64,000 nucleotides of DNA. Source: Cystobacter fuscus. Its GTDB lineage: Bacteria > Myxococcota > Myxococcia > Myxococcales > Myxococcaceae. A program made the translations under genes and the position numbers. The notes under the pieces were generated by a model. It searched no databases and was not told the DNA's origin. It saw only the letters and a program-made list of their open reading frames with translations. The stretch covers positions 62,001-126,000 of the forward strand of contig NZ_CP022098.1 in NCBI RefSeq assembly GCF_002305875.1. Direction: 5' to 3'. Shown here one piece after another: positions 41,394-49,426 of the stretch (position 1 is its first letter; the number at the start of each line of letters is the position of its first letter).

Positions 41394-41491
41394 GAATAGA
41401 AAGGTGAATAGAAACCAGCGGCTCGCTGGTGCTCCAACCCCTCGGAATCTAACGGTTCTTCCGCTTGGGCACCAGGAAACGTGAATAGAAA
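41393..41491. promoter_or_regulatory. Three TGAATAGAAA direct repeats and a dyad upstream of hipA-like gene
   Basis: TGAATAGAAA occurs at 41393, 41405 and 41482, the first touching the hipA start codon. Between them ACCAGC and GCTGGT (41414-41430) form a perfect dyad with a 5-base loop. The set probably contains the promoter and operator sites, possibly bound by the fused HTH of the kinase itself. Confidence 0.5.
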
Positions 41492-41510
41492 TGCCGCCGG
41501 AACGGGCGGC

Positions 41511-42356
41511 TCAGTGGGGCAGGTGGGCGCTCAGGAACTCCTCCACCAGCTCGAACACCTTTTCCTTGCCGGGGTCGTTGTGGGGCTCGTGGTAGCCGCC
41601 CGGCACCAGGTGCAGCTTCTTGTCCGTCAGCTTCACCGCGTCGAAGAAGCGCCGCGAGCCCTCCACGGTGTTGATGCGGTCCTCGGCGCCGTGGAGCATC
41701 AGCAGGGGCACGCGCAGCTCCGCGGCGTGGGCCTTGATCCACTCGTTGGCGTCGAGGGCCTCCACCGCCCAGCGCGCCGTGCCCTTGCGGTGCACCAGCG
41801 GATCCTCCCGGTAGCGCTTCACCCAGGCCGGATCGCTGCTCAGCGCCTCGGCTTCCAGGGGCACCGGGAGCGGCAGCCGGGGCAAGAGGCGGGAGAAGAC
41901 CCGCGCCGAGTTCACCAGCCACGGCTTCGCCACCCCCACGGACTCCAGCGCCGCGCCGCTGATGATGATGCCCGCGAGCCCCTCGGGGTAGCGCAGCACG
42001 TAGTCCAGAACCACCAGGCCCCCCATGCTGTGGCCGTACAGGAAGACGGGCTTGCCGGGCTCGCTCGTGGAGATCCGCTTCAGGAAGGCGCGCATGTCGT
42101 CCTGGTACTCGGACCAGGACCTCACATGGCCACGCTGCCCCGACGAGCGGCCATACCCCCGGAGATCGAACGCATGGACCGCATGGCCCCTCGAGACGAG
42201 TGCTTCCACCACGTTCGTGAACCGGCCACCGTGCTCGCCCACTCCGTGGACGATTCCCACCACCGAGCGCGGCTCGCCTGAGGGCCGCCAGGCCTGGCCG
42301 TGCAGCCGTACCCCCGGTGTGCTCTCGAAGAACCCTTCCTCATGCGCAATCGACAT
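41511..42356 (-). CDS. Lysophospholipase/monoacylglycerol lipase-type alpha/beta hydrolase
   Basis: The 281-residue protein has the PldB/monoglyceride-lipase signature: VVGIVHGVGEHGGRF (oxyanion HG), FDLRGYGRSSGQRGHV, the nucleophile GHSMGG (Ser about 114), LLMLHGAEDRI (Asp) and HLVPGGYHEPHND (His). Such enzymes cleave fatty acids from lysophospholipids or monoacylglycerols. No signal peptide. The start at 42356 (MSIAHEEGFF) has a TAGGAT hexamer seven bases upstream and no clear Shine-Dalgarno. The methyltransferase gene ends 29 bases upstream on the same strand, so it may also be read as part of an operon. Confidence 0.88.
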   Translation of the reverse strand: MSIAHEEGFFESTPGVRLHGQAWRPSGEPRSVVGIVHGVGEHGGRFTNVVEALVSRGHAVHAFDLRGYGRSSGQRGHVRSWSEYQDDMRAFLKRISTSEPGKPVFLYGHSMGGLVVLDYVLRYPEGLAGIIISGAALESVGVAKPWLVNSARVFSRLLPRLPLPVPLEAEALSSDPAWVKRYREDPLVHRKGTARWAVEALDANEWIKAHAAELRVPLLMLHGAEDRINTVEGSRRFFDAVKLTDKKLHLVPGGYHEPHNDPGKEKVFELVEEFLSAHLPH

Positions 42357-42363
42357 GCGCCCC

Positions 42364-42369
42364 ATCCTA
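42364..42369 (-). promoter_or_regulatory. Candidate -10 hexamer (TAGGAT) for the lysophospholipase-like gene
   Basis: On the minus strand TAGGAT in CCTAGGATGGGG ends seven bases before the ATG, in the 29-base gap after the methyltransferase gene. It follows the pattern seen at four other starts in this window. CCTAGG is also self-complementary. Confidence 0.35.
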
Positions 42370-42385
42370 GGCACCCCCGAGTCCC

Positions 42386-43207
42386 TCAGGGACCCGGTTT
42401 GATGCCGCGCACCACCATGCCGGCCATGCAGCCGTAGAAGCTGTCATTCTTCTCGCCTTCCTTGAGGAACTGGAGCCAGGCGTCCACCTGCTCGCGCGTC
42501 ACCACCCTCTCGGCGATGGCCTTCTCCAGCACCGGGTACATGCCGAACGTCTCCAGCATGCGCGGCACCCACGTGCCCACCACGGGTCGCATGGCCACCT
42601 GGTCCACCCCCAGCGAGTGGAACATCCGCGGCAACTGCCGGCCAATCCACGGGTTGCGCAGTTGATCCGTCCAGAAGTGGATCAGCGCGCGCACCACCCC
42701 CCGATCCGGTCCGTCCAACGCCCAGGTGTCGAACTCGGGTTCGAAGAGCACCACCGCCCCGCCTGGACGCGTGAGCCGGAGCAGCTCGCTCAGCGCCTTG
42801 CGCGGATCATCCAGATAGATGAAGACGCGCGAGGAGCGGCAGCGATCGAAGCTCTCCGAGGGAAAGTCCAGGGTGTGCAGGTCTCCCTTGCGGTACTCCA
42901 CGGACAGCCCCGTGCCCTGCGTGCGCGCGCGGGCCTCGGCCAGCAGCGCCTCGCTCAGGTCCACGCCCACCACGTGGCCCCGAGGGCCCACCAGCGTGGC
43001 CAGATCCCGGGTGACATCGCCCACGCCGCAGCCCGCGTCCAGGATGCGCTGGCCGGGCGCCACTCCCAGCATGAGGTGCGTGAGCTGCTGCATCTCCTGC
43101 ACCTGCTGAGACGTGTTCAGCGCATCCAGGAAGCGCACGGCCTCTTTCGAGGTCGTGGCCTGATCGAGGTCATGGAAATCCGAAAAGATGGTTGAAGTAG
43201 CGTTCAC
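42386..43207 (-). CDS. SAM-dependent methyltransferase (class I)
   Basis: The 273-residue protein is a class I methyltransferase: motif I ILDAGCGVGDVTRDLA (55-70), the acidic end of beta-2 in VVGVDLSEALLAEA, motif II region FDRCRSSRVFIYLDDP, and the late LRLTRPGGAVVLFEPEFDTW. It resembles the UbiE/menaquinone-type and natural-product methyltransferases; the substrate cannot be told. The start is a GTG at 43207, with GGGAGGGG close upstream. It precedes the lysophospholipase-like gene on the same strand. Confidence 0.85.
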   Translation of the reverse strand: MNATSTIFSDFHDLDQATTSKEAVRFLDALNTSQQVQEMQQLTHLMLGVAPGQRILDAGCGVGDVTRDLATLVGPRGHVVGVDLSEALLAEARARTQGTGLSVEYRKGDLHTLDFPSESFDRCRSSRVFIYLDDPRKALSELLRLTRPGGAVVLFEPEFDTWALDGPDRGVVRALIHFWTDQLRNPWIGRQLPRMFHSLGVDQVAMRPVVGTWVPRMLETFGMYPVLEKAIAERVVTREQVDAWLQFLKEGEKNDSFYGCMAGMVVRGIKPGP

Positions 43208-43357
43208 AGGCCCCTCCCAGGCGAGTGATGGATTGACTGTCCATCATCGCATGCGAGGAGCCGTCCACTGAATCCCCCGGGCTCAAAGACATACAATCCG
43301 TCTTTCCCGGGTACTCTGGAAGTGCGCGAAACGCCGGGTTGAACCGTGTCAATGTCC

Positions 43358-44278
43358 TCAAGTGGGCAGGGAGGGCTCCGTCAGGCCTGTCTCGGGCCGC
43401 ACCGAGCCCAGGCCGCGCAGGGCATGTTCCTCGTGGAAGCGCGCATCTTCCTCCAGGCGTTCGAACTCCACGGCGTCATGCGCGCAGAACACCTTCACGT
43501 CCCGGTCGTGGTGGCGCACCAGCGCGCGCAGCCGCTCCTGGTTGAGCCGGCGCATCCGCCCATCCTTCTGCATCAGCTCCTGGTACAGCAGGAGCCCCGG
43601 CGTGCACGTGGGACGATCCGGATTCATCTCCTGATGGTGGAAGTACGCGTCCCCCGCGTGCAGCAGCCAGCCGTCCGGCTGTTGGATGGCCACGCCCGCG
43701 TGTCCCAGCGTGTGCCCCACCAGGGGCACCAGGAGGATCTCCGGCGGCAGGCCCGACAGCTCGCGCACGCACTCGAAGCCGAACCAGCGCTCGCCTCCGC
43801 GTGGCATCGCGTACGTCACCCAGTGCGGCTGCGTCCTCCACTGCCTCGGCCGGAAGCGCTCGCGGTCCAGCCACGTGCGCTGCGCCGCCGCGGCCTCCAC
43901 CTCGGCGTTCATCACGTGCACCCGCGCCATCGGGAAGTCATCCAGTCCTCCCGCGTGGTCGAAGTCCAGGTGCGTGAGCACGATGTGCCGCACGTCACTG
44001 GCCTTGAAACCCAGACGCTCGATCTGCCGCACCGCCGTCAGGCCCTCGTGGAGCTGCGGCCGGTTGAGCCCGAGGAAGAAGGAGCTCAGCCGGGGCCTCG
44101 GGTGCAGCACGTCCTGCAGGCCAAAGCCCGTGTCCACCAGCAACAGCCCCTGCTCCGTCTCCACCAGCAGGCAGTGGCACACCAGGGCCGCCGGGACTCC
44201 CTTGGGCCGCTGTCGGCCATCCATCAACGCTCCGCCAGGGGGACACATGGTCACGCAATTCAGATGATGGATGCGCAT
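43358..44278 (-). CDS. Metallo-beta-lactamase-fold hydrolase, lactonase-like
   Basis: The 306-residue protein has the dinuclear zinc signature HLDFDHAGG (His103, Asp105, Asp107, His108). The other likely ligands are His in VPLVGHTLGH, Asp in LLHAGDAYFH and His in KVFCAHD. The N-terminal MRIHHLNCVTMCPPGG and the DTGFGLQDV segment are like those of N-acyl-homoserine-lactone lactonases and related quorum-quenching enzymes, but function needs assay. No signal peptide. It lies on the same strand as the P-type ATPase gene, 183 bases downstream of it. Confidence 0.86.
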   Translation of the reverse strand: MRIHHLNCVTMCPPGGALMDGRQRPKGVPAALVCHCLLVETEQGLLLVDTGFGLQDVLHPRPRLSSFFLGLNRPQLHEGLTAVRQIERLGFKASDVRHIVLTHLDFDHAGGLDDFPMARVHVMNAEVEAAAAQRTWLDRERFRPRQWRTQPHWVTYAMPRGGERWFGFECVRELSGLPPEILLVPLVGHTLGHAGVAIQQPDGWLLHAGDAYFHHQEMNPDRPTCTPGLLLYQELMQKDGRMRRLNQERLRALVRHHDRDVKVFCAHDAVEFERLEEDARFHEEHALRGLGSVRPETGLTEPSLPT

Positions 44279-44461
44279 CCCGCGACTCTCTCTCTGTGGG
44301 GGGACCCGGACGGACCCCTGCCGGTGTACGCACGAGAAAGTGGGGAGGACTCCCCGACAGGACCAGCGTCCCCGGGTGCAGCCCGCTTGGCGGGCGGGCC
44401 GGAGAGCAGTGGGGAAGAGGGGACCCGGCTCCGGTGGAGGAGCCAGGCCCGCGCCCCGTCC

Positions 44462-47101
44462 CTAGCCCGCCGTGGGCTGACCGATGGCGGGCGCCTCGGA
44501 CACGTCGCGTGGACCCGAGGACTTGTAGCCGAGCAGGCGCAAGCCGTTGGCGACCACCAGGAGCGTGCTGCCCTCGTGGAGCACCACCGCCTCGCTGATC
44601 CGCGTGAGCCCGAGGATGGCGGCGATGATCAGCACGCCACTGACTCCCAGGGCGATCATCAGGTTCTGCCGCATCACCGACGTGGCGGCGCGGGCGAGGC
44701 CCAGGGCGAAGGGCAGCCGGGAGAGGTCATCGCTCATGAGCACCACGTCGGCGGTCTCCAGCGCCGCGTCCGAGCCGGCGCCACCCATGGCCACGCCCAC
44801 CGCGGCGGCGGCGAGCGCGGGCGCGTCGTTCACCCCATCGCCGACCATCGCCACCGAGCGCTCCTTGCCCAGCTCGCGCACCGCGGTGACCTTGTCCGCG
44901 GGCATGAGCGGCGCACGCGCCTCGTCGAGCCCCACCCGCGAGGCGATGGAGCGGGCGACGCGCGCGTTGTCTCCGGAGAGCATCACCGTGCGCTCGATGC
45001 CCGCTGCCTTGAGCTCCTGGACGGTGCGCTGCGCGCCCGAGCGCAGCGTGTCCGCCACCCCGAGCACGCCGAGGAAGCGTCCCGCGCGGCGCACCACCAT
45101 GGTCGTCTGCCCCGCCTCCTCGAGCCGGTTCACCTCGGGGGTGAGCTCGGGGGGAAGGGACTGGCCCGCGAAGAGCGCGAGGCTGCCCACCTCCACGGCC
45201 TCCTCGCCGAGCTTCGCGCGGATGCCCTGGCCGTGGATGGCCTCGAGATCCTTCGCGCCCGGGGGCAGGGAGAGGCCCTCGCGCGAGGCGGCCTGCACCA
45301 CGGCGTGGGCGAGCGGATGGGCGGAGAGCGACTCGACGGCCGCGGCGGTGCCGAGCAGCTCCTCGCGGGACACGCCCGGGGTGGGCGAGGCGGTGAGGAG
45401 CTGGGGCCGGCCCACGGTGAGCGTGCCCGTCTTGTCGAAGGCGATGGCGCGCACGCCCGCGAGCAGCTCCAGGTAGATGCCGCCCTTGACGAGCACGCCG
45501 CCGCGCGCCGCCGCCGCCACCGCGGACAGCACCGCCGAGGGCGTGGAGATGGCGAGCGCGCAGGGAGAGGCCGCCACGAGCAGTGCCACCGCGCGCAGCA
45601 CGGCCTCCTTGAGCGGGGTGCCGAGCAGGATGAGCACCACCGGGAAGACGAGCGCGGCGATCATCACCAGGGGAGCGAAGGTGCGCTCCAGGCGTTGGGC
45701 GAAGCGCTGGTTGGGGCCCTTCTGGGCCTCGGCCTGGGCGACCATGTCCACCACCCGCGCGAGCACCGACTCCGAGGCGGGCCGCGTCACCTCCACCTCG
45801 AGCAGGGCCTCGCAGTTGATGGTGCCGCTGAACACCTCGTCGCCGGGTTGTTTGGCCACGGGGATGGACTCGCCAGTGATGGCGGCCTGGTCCAGTGAGC
45901 TCTTGCCCTCGCGGATGATGCCGTCCAGGGGCACGCGGTCGCCGGGGCGCACGACGATGCGCGCGCCCTGGGCCACCTCTTCCACGGGAAGCTCGACGAG
46001 CTCCTCGCCCCGGCGCACGCGCGCCACCTCGGGACGCAGGGCGCTGAGCGACTCGATGGACCGGCGTGCCTTGTCCATCGCCCGGTGCTCGAGCGCATGG
46101 CCCGCGCTGAAGAGGAAGAGCAGGAAGGCGCCCTCGAACCAGGCGCCGAGCACCGCCGCGCCCAGGGCGGCCACCACCATCATGGTCTCGATGTCGATGC
46201 GCCGCTGGAGCAGCGACTGCACCGAGCCCTTGATGGCGAAGAAGCCACCACTGGCCATGGACAGGGCCCAGACGAGGGTGGGGACGAGGGCGGGCACGGG
46301 GGCGAAGCGCTCGAGCAGCCAGCCTGTGGCGAGCAGCACGCCGGCGGCCACGACGAGGGGCATCTCGAGCAGGGGCGCGAGGCCACCGCCATGGGCGTGG
46401 TGCGAGCAGACATGGCCCGCGGTGGGCACCTCCAGCCCGTAGCCGAGCGCCTTCACGCGCGCCTCGACGTCCTCGAGGGTGAGGGACTCGCGGTCGTACT
46501 CGATGACGAGCCGCTCGCTGGCGTACGCCACGCTCGCGGAGAGGATGCCGTTCATGCGGCTCACGGCGTGCTCGATGACGGCCGCCGCGTCGCCCGAGTC
46601 CATGCCGCGCACGAACCAGGTGTGCTGGTGGTAGCGCTCGGCGACGGTGGCGCTGGTGAGCTGGGCGAGCGTGAGCAGTTGCTGGGGCGCCACGCCCTCG
46701 GGCTGGTAGTGGATGCACACCTCGGTGTGGCCCGCGTCGCGGCGCAGGTGCACGTCGGTGACACCGTGGTGGGACTTCAGGGCCGCTTCCAGCTTCTCGA
46801 AGCGGCCGACTTCATCGGTCTCGCCCGGGAGCGCGCCTTCCAGGTCCAATTGGAGCGCCGTGCCTCCACCTTCCGCGGGTCGGTTGCCGGGCGGGCGGAT
46901 CCGCTTCGGCCGGGGCGCGTGGTGGTCGTGGTCATGATCATGGTTGCAGCCGGGGCCGTGCACGTGCGGCTTGGCCTCGTGGACATGGGCATGACCGTGG
47001 TCGTGGTCATGATCATGGTCGTGCTTGCAGCCGGGGCCGTGCACGTGGGGCTTCTTCTCCCGGATGTTGCTGAAGCGGGCGCTCTTCTTGGGCTCGGACA
47101 T
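44462..47101 (-). CDS. P1B-4-type heavy-metal ATPase with a His-rich N-terminus
   Basis: An 879-residue metal-exporting P-type ATPase. The TGES loop, the phosphorylation motif DKTGT, MVGDGVNDAP and the HP-like LSAHPLAHAV are all present. The membrane metal motif is SPC (Cys514) and the C-terminal membrane motif HEGST (from His842), the pair that defines the P1B-4 group (Co, Fe and sometimes Zn). The N-terminus has a His/Asp-rich stretch (19-61) with two KPHVHGPGC units, followed by a degenerate HMA-like pair of domains, unlike most P1B-4 pumps, which lack them. AGGAG precedes ATG 47101. Start candidates further upstream are Ser/Arg-rich and noncoding in look. Confidence 0.88.
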   Translation of the reverse strand: MSEPKKSARFSNIREKKPHVHGPGCKHDHDHDHDHGHAHVHEAKPHVHGPGCNHDHDHDHHAPRPKRIRPPGNRPAEGGGTALQLDLEGALPGETDEVGRFEKLEAALKSHHGVTDVHLRRDAGHTEVCIHYQPEGVAPQQLLTLAQLTSATVAERYHQHTWFVRGMDSGDAAAVIEHAVSRMNGILSASVAYASERLVIEYDRESLTLEDVEARVKALGYGLEVPTAGHVCSHHAHGGGLAPLLEMPLVVAAGVLLATGWLLERFAPVPALVPTLVWALSMASGGFFAIKGSVQSLLQRRIDIETMMVVAALGAAVLGAWFEGAFLLFLFSAGHALEHRAMDKARRSIESLSALRPEVARVRRGEELVELPVEEVAQGARIVVRPGDRVPLDGIIREGKSSLDQAAITGESIPVAKQPGDEVFSGTINCEALLEVEVTRPASESVLARVVDMVAQAEAQKGPNQRFAQRLERTFAPLVMIAALVFPVVLILLGTPLKEAVLRAVALLVAASPCALAISTPSAVLSAVAAAARGGVLVKGGIYLELLAGVRAIAFDKTGTLTVGRPQLLTASPTPGVSREELLGTAAAVESLSAHPLAHAVVQAASREGLSLPPGAKDLEAIHGQGIRAKLGEEAVEVGSLALFAGQSLPPELTPEVNRLEEAGQTTMVVRRAGRFLGVLGVADTLRSGAQRTVQELKAAGIERTVMLSGDNARVARSIASRVGLDEARAPLMPADKVTAVRELGKERSVAMVGDGVNDAPALAAAAVGVAMGGAGSDAALETADVVLMSDDLSRLPFALGLARAATSVMRQNLMIALGVSGVLIIAAILGLTRISEAVVLHEGSTLLVVANGLRLLGYKSSGPRDVSEAPAIGQPTAG

Positions 47102-47500
47102 GGGGCTCCTAAGCACCTGGATATCAATGGAGGTACGAAGACAGGCGGGCGCGATTCCGAGAGGGGAACCGAGCACCAGCTGCTGGCAGGCGGTGGCGCG
47201 GGTAGGTCGACAAGTTGCTGCTGGCGGCCATGGGCTGGAACTGGCCTCGATACTACTCGGTAGTTCCCTTCGGCGGGGCGCGGCCCTTCTCTGGCGAGAA
47301 CTGAGGGAACTGGAGGAATGGGTCCATCTCCCTCGGACGCTCGAGCCGCCAGCCAACAGCTCTAGCCCTCTGCGTTCCCCTGCTGGGAGGGCGGCCAGGC
47401 GCGGTGTTCCTGGTGGGGAGGTGCGCTCAAGGCGAGGTGGCGCGGCTGTTCGGGGAGCGCGCTTGTCCGCACTCCACCCAGGTCAGCCACTGCCTCCCTC
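47102..47500. other. Intergenic region upstream of the metal ATPase with a dyad
   Basis: No gene is seen in about 400 bases. ACTAC-TCG-GTAGT (47252-47264) is a perfect small dyad nested in a wider one (GGAACT at 47237-47242 with AGTTCC at 47262-47267), about 150 bases from the ATPase start. It could be a metal-regulator site, but its distance from the start and unknown promoter leave this open. Confidence 0.3.
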
Positions 47501-47683
47501 TCATGCCCCAATGCCCTGGGGTTCATTTCTCGGGAGGTTCTTCTCCGAGCCTTCCTCGGGCTGTTTGGGGGGGGCATCCTCCAGCGACTCAAGGCCTCGT
47601 GCCTGCCGCAGCCACTGCGGCCAGTGACGAATCTCCTCCTTGGCGTCATCGATCTGTGCTTTGAGCCATCCCGGCTTACTCAC
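47501..47683 (-). CDS. Small 60-residue protein overlapping the dCTP deaminase gene
   Basis: The frame starts with GTG 47683 (VSKPGWLKAQIDDAKEEIRH) and overlaps the last eight bases of the deaminase gene (GTGAGTAA). GAGGAG sits seven bases upstream of the GTG, inside the deaminase gene, so translational coupling is likely. The product is hydrophilic with an N-terminal helix containing WLKAQ and HWPQWLRQARGLESL and a charged tail. I do not recognise it. Its place suggests an accessory or inhibitor of the deaminase, by inference only. Confidence 0.6.
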   Translation of the reverse strand: MSKPGWLKAQIDDAKEEIRHWPQWLRQARGLESLEDAPPKQPEEGSEKNLPRNEPQGIGA

Positions 47684-49307
47684 TGGAGTCCTCCTCACCT
47701 GATTCTGCTGCCGTCCTGAAGTTAAGTCCGATTCGTTCCACGATGGAGGCGAATCGACCAAGATGTTCGACCTCCATGCTCTGGTACACAGTGTAGTTTC
47801 CTGAATGCTTCGGAACCACCTCCGTGGGCACCCAGGCGATCACACTGCCGTCTTTGTCCTTCCGCTCTCCCTTGAGTTCGAAGAACTCCATGTACCGCCT
47901 CGGCGCAACACCCACGAACGGCGAGAAGATGAGCTTCCCGGTGGAGCCTCCCTCCGAGCCCTCCAGGGAAACGGAATCCGAGTAGAGGTCCGCCGCGAGG
48001 CTCTTGGGGTAGGGATCGACATAGACGACCCGGGAGATGCCCGCGGCGATGATGTGCCGTGCACACTCATGGCAGGGGAAGGTCGTGACGTACATCACGC
48101 TGCCTTGGACGGATACACCGCGCCGCGCGGCCTCCATGAGCGAGGCCATCTCCGCGTGAACGGGACGCATGAACTCGATGAGATTCGTCACTCGCGAGTC
48201 CCGCCAGGGTCCTGTTCCCACCGCGTCCTTCTTCAAGACCTGCGTGCGCAGCTCCTGGACATCCATCGAGCGGTAGGCCTCGGATAGCCACTGCTTTTCC
48301 TGCAAGAGCCGGAGGAGTTCGGAGATGAGATCGTGCTTGTGCCGGTCACTCGTATCCACACCTCCCACGAAGTCTCGTCCATCTGGCTCGTCGCCCTCCC
48401 AGTACAAACCTCCGCCGGCCTTGGGGACTTCATTGGTGCCCACGGCGAGGAGTTCCCCTGTTGGGGTCGTGATGGCTGAACCCACCTGCCGTCCCAAAGC
48501 GGCGGAGCGCATGGCCGCGGCCTTCGCGAAGAAAATGCCCCATTCACTCCGAGTTGGCGTGTGGAAGCGGTGACCAAAGATGAGCCGGACGAAGCGCCGG
48601 ATACTGAGGTCCATTTCCCTCGGATTCGTCGCGTCGATGAAAACATCCGCCTCCGGAAAGGCTCGTTGAACGTCCTGACCCATGGGCTCGTCCAGGTCGC
48701 GTTCATCGGTACGCACGAGGGCTTCGGCCTCGCTGCGTAGATCCATTGGACGCCATTGACCGCGACTCTCGGAGATGCTCCGTGAGAGCTTGTCGACTCG
48801 CTTGTCCCTCGGGGCATAAGCCGACATGAGGAAGAACGCCGACCCGTAGATTTCCCGGAGCGACTCGACCTCTTCCCGTCGCTTGAGCGAATGCAGGATG
48901 TACGCGCGCCGCCCATTGCGGCGATCCGCCATGAGCATCTCGGTTCTCGCTTGCCGGATGGCACTCAAGGCCAGCCATGCCATCGCGTCCGGGCGCTCCA
49001 TCTTCTGGCGCAGTCGGGTTCCTGCCTCCATGTGCTTCTCGTAATAGGTGAGCTTGTCCCCCTTTGAGTTCAGGTCGACGCCAAGTCCTTCGATTTCGTG
49101 CAGCAAGGACGAGAGCCGGATGGTTCTCGCCTGATAGGCCGCCTCTGCCATCAAGGCCGTGGAAAGCACCTTGGAGACTGCTTCCAGGTCTGTCCCGATG
49201 GCGCCAACCAGGCCAATGACAAGCTCCGGCGCTGATTGCGCGGCGCGTCGATTGAACTCATCTTTTTTGTCTTTGGACAGATTGTGCGGCGTTCCTTCGC
49301 TGGCCAT
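47676..49307 (-). CDS. Anti-phage dCTP deaminase
   Basis: The 543-residue protein has the two-part structure of the phage-defence deaminases (DCD/AvcD type), which deplete dCTP when phage infects. The N-terminal half has a P-loop-kinase-like fold beginning ELVIGLVGAIGTDLEAV (28-44). The C-terminal half is a cytidine/dCMP-deaminase domain with the zinc motif HAE (384-386) and PCHEC (411-415), preceded by RPV. All zinc ligands and the catalytic Glu386 are present. In Vibrio the AvcD homologue is controlled by an sRNA; no such RNA is recognisable here. GC is near 60% against about 78% in rtcB nearby (60-base samples), which suggests acquisition. ATG 49307 is used (GAGGGG upstream). Confidence 0.88.
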   Translation of the reverse strand: MASEGTPHNLSKDKKDEFNRRAAQSAPELVIGLVGAIGTDLEAVSKVLSTALMAEAAYQARTIRLSSLLHEIEGLGVDLNSKGDKLTYYEKHMEAGTRLRQKMERPDAMAWLALSAIRQARTEMLMADRRNGRRAYILHSLKRREEVESLREIYGSAFFLMSAYAPRDKRVDKLSRSISESRGQWRPMDLRSEAEALVRTDERDLDEPMGQDVQRAFPEADVFIDATNPREMDLSIRRFVRLIFGHRFHTPTRSEWGIFFAKAAAMRSAALGRQVGSAITTPTGELLAVGTNEVPKAGGGLYWEGDEPDGRDFVGGVDTSDRHKHDLISELLRLLQEKQWLSEAYRSMDVQELRTQVLKKDAVGTGPWRDSRVTNLIEFMRPVHAEMASLMEAARRGVSVQGSVMYVTTFPCHECARHIIAAGISRVVYVDPYPKSLAADLYSDSVSLEGSEGGSTGKLIFSPFVGVAPRRYMEFFELKGERKDKDGSVIAWVPTEVVPKHSGNYTVYQSMEVEHLGRFASIVERIGLNFRTAAESGEEDSSE

Positions 49308-49362
49308 CTCATCGCCCCTCACATCGCGGTCGTAGCGCTGTTCACAAGCTGCCCAGAGAGGG

Positions 49363-49395
49363 GCTACCACGCTTCCATCCGACCGCTATGGTAGC
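49363..49395. promoter_or_regulatory. Inverted repeat upstream of the dCTP deaminase gene
   Basis: GCTACCA (49363-49369) and TGGTAGC (49389-49395) are perfect complements separated by 19 bases, in the 119-base gap between the VWA gene and the deaminase gene, 55 bases before the deaminase start. It could be an operator or an RNA hairpin. It shows that the deaminase may have its own promoter. Confidence 0.45.
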
Positions 49396-49426
49396 ACCCT
49401 CCTCCTGACCTTGGAAGTCGCGACGG

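Noticed and set aside
47025-47627. Plus-strand gene upstream of the metal ATPase
   Set aside because: The frame overlaps the ATPase N-terminus antisense, and its composition and lack of SD or motif speak against it.
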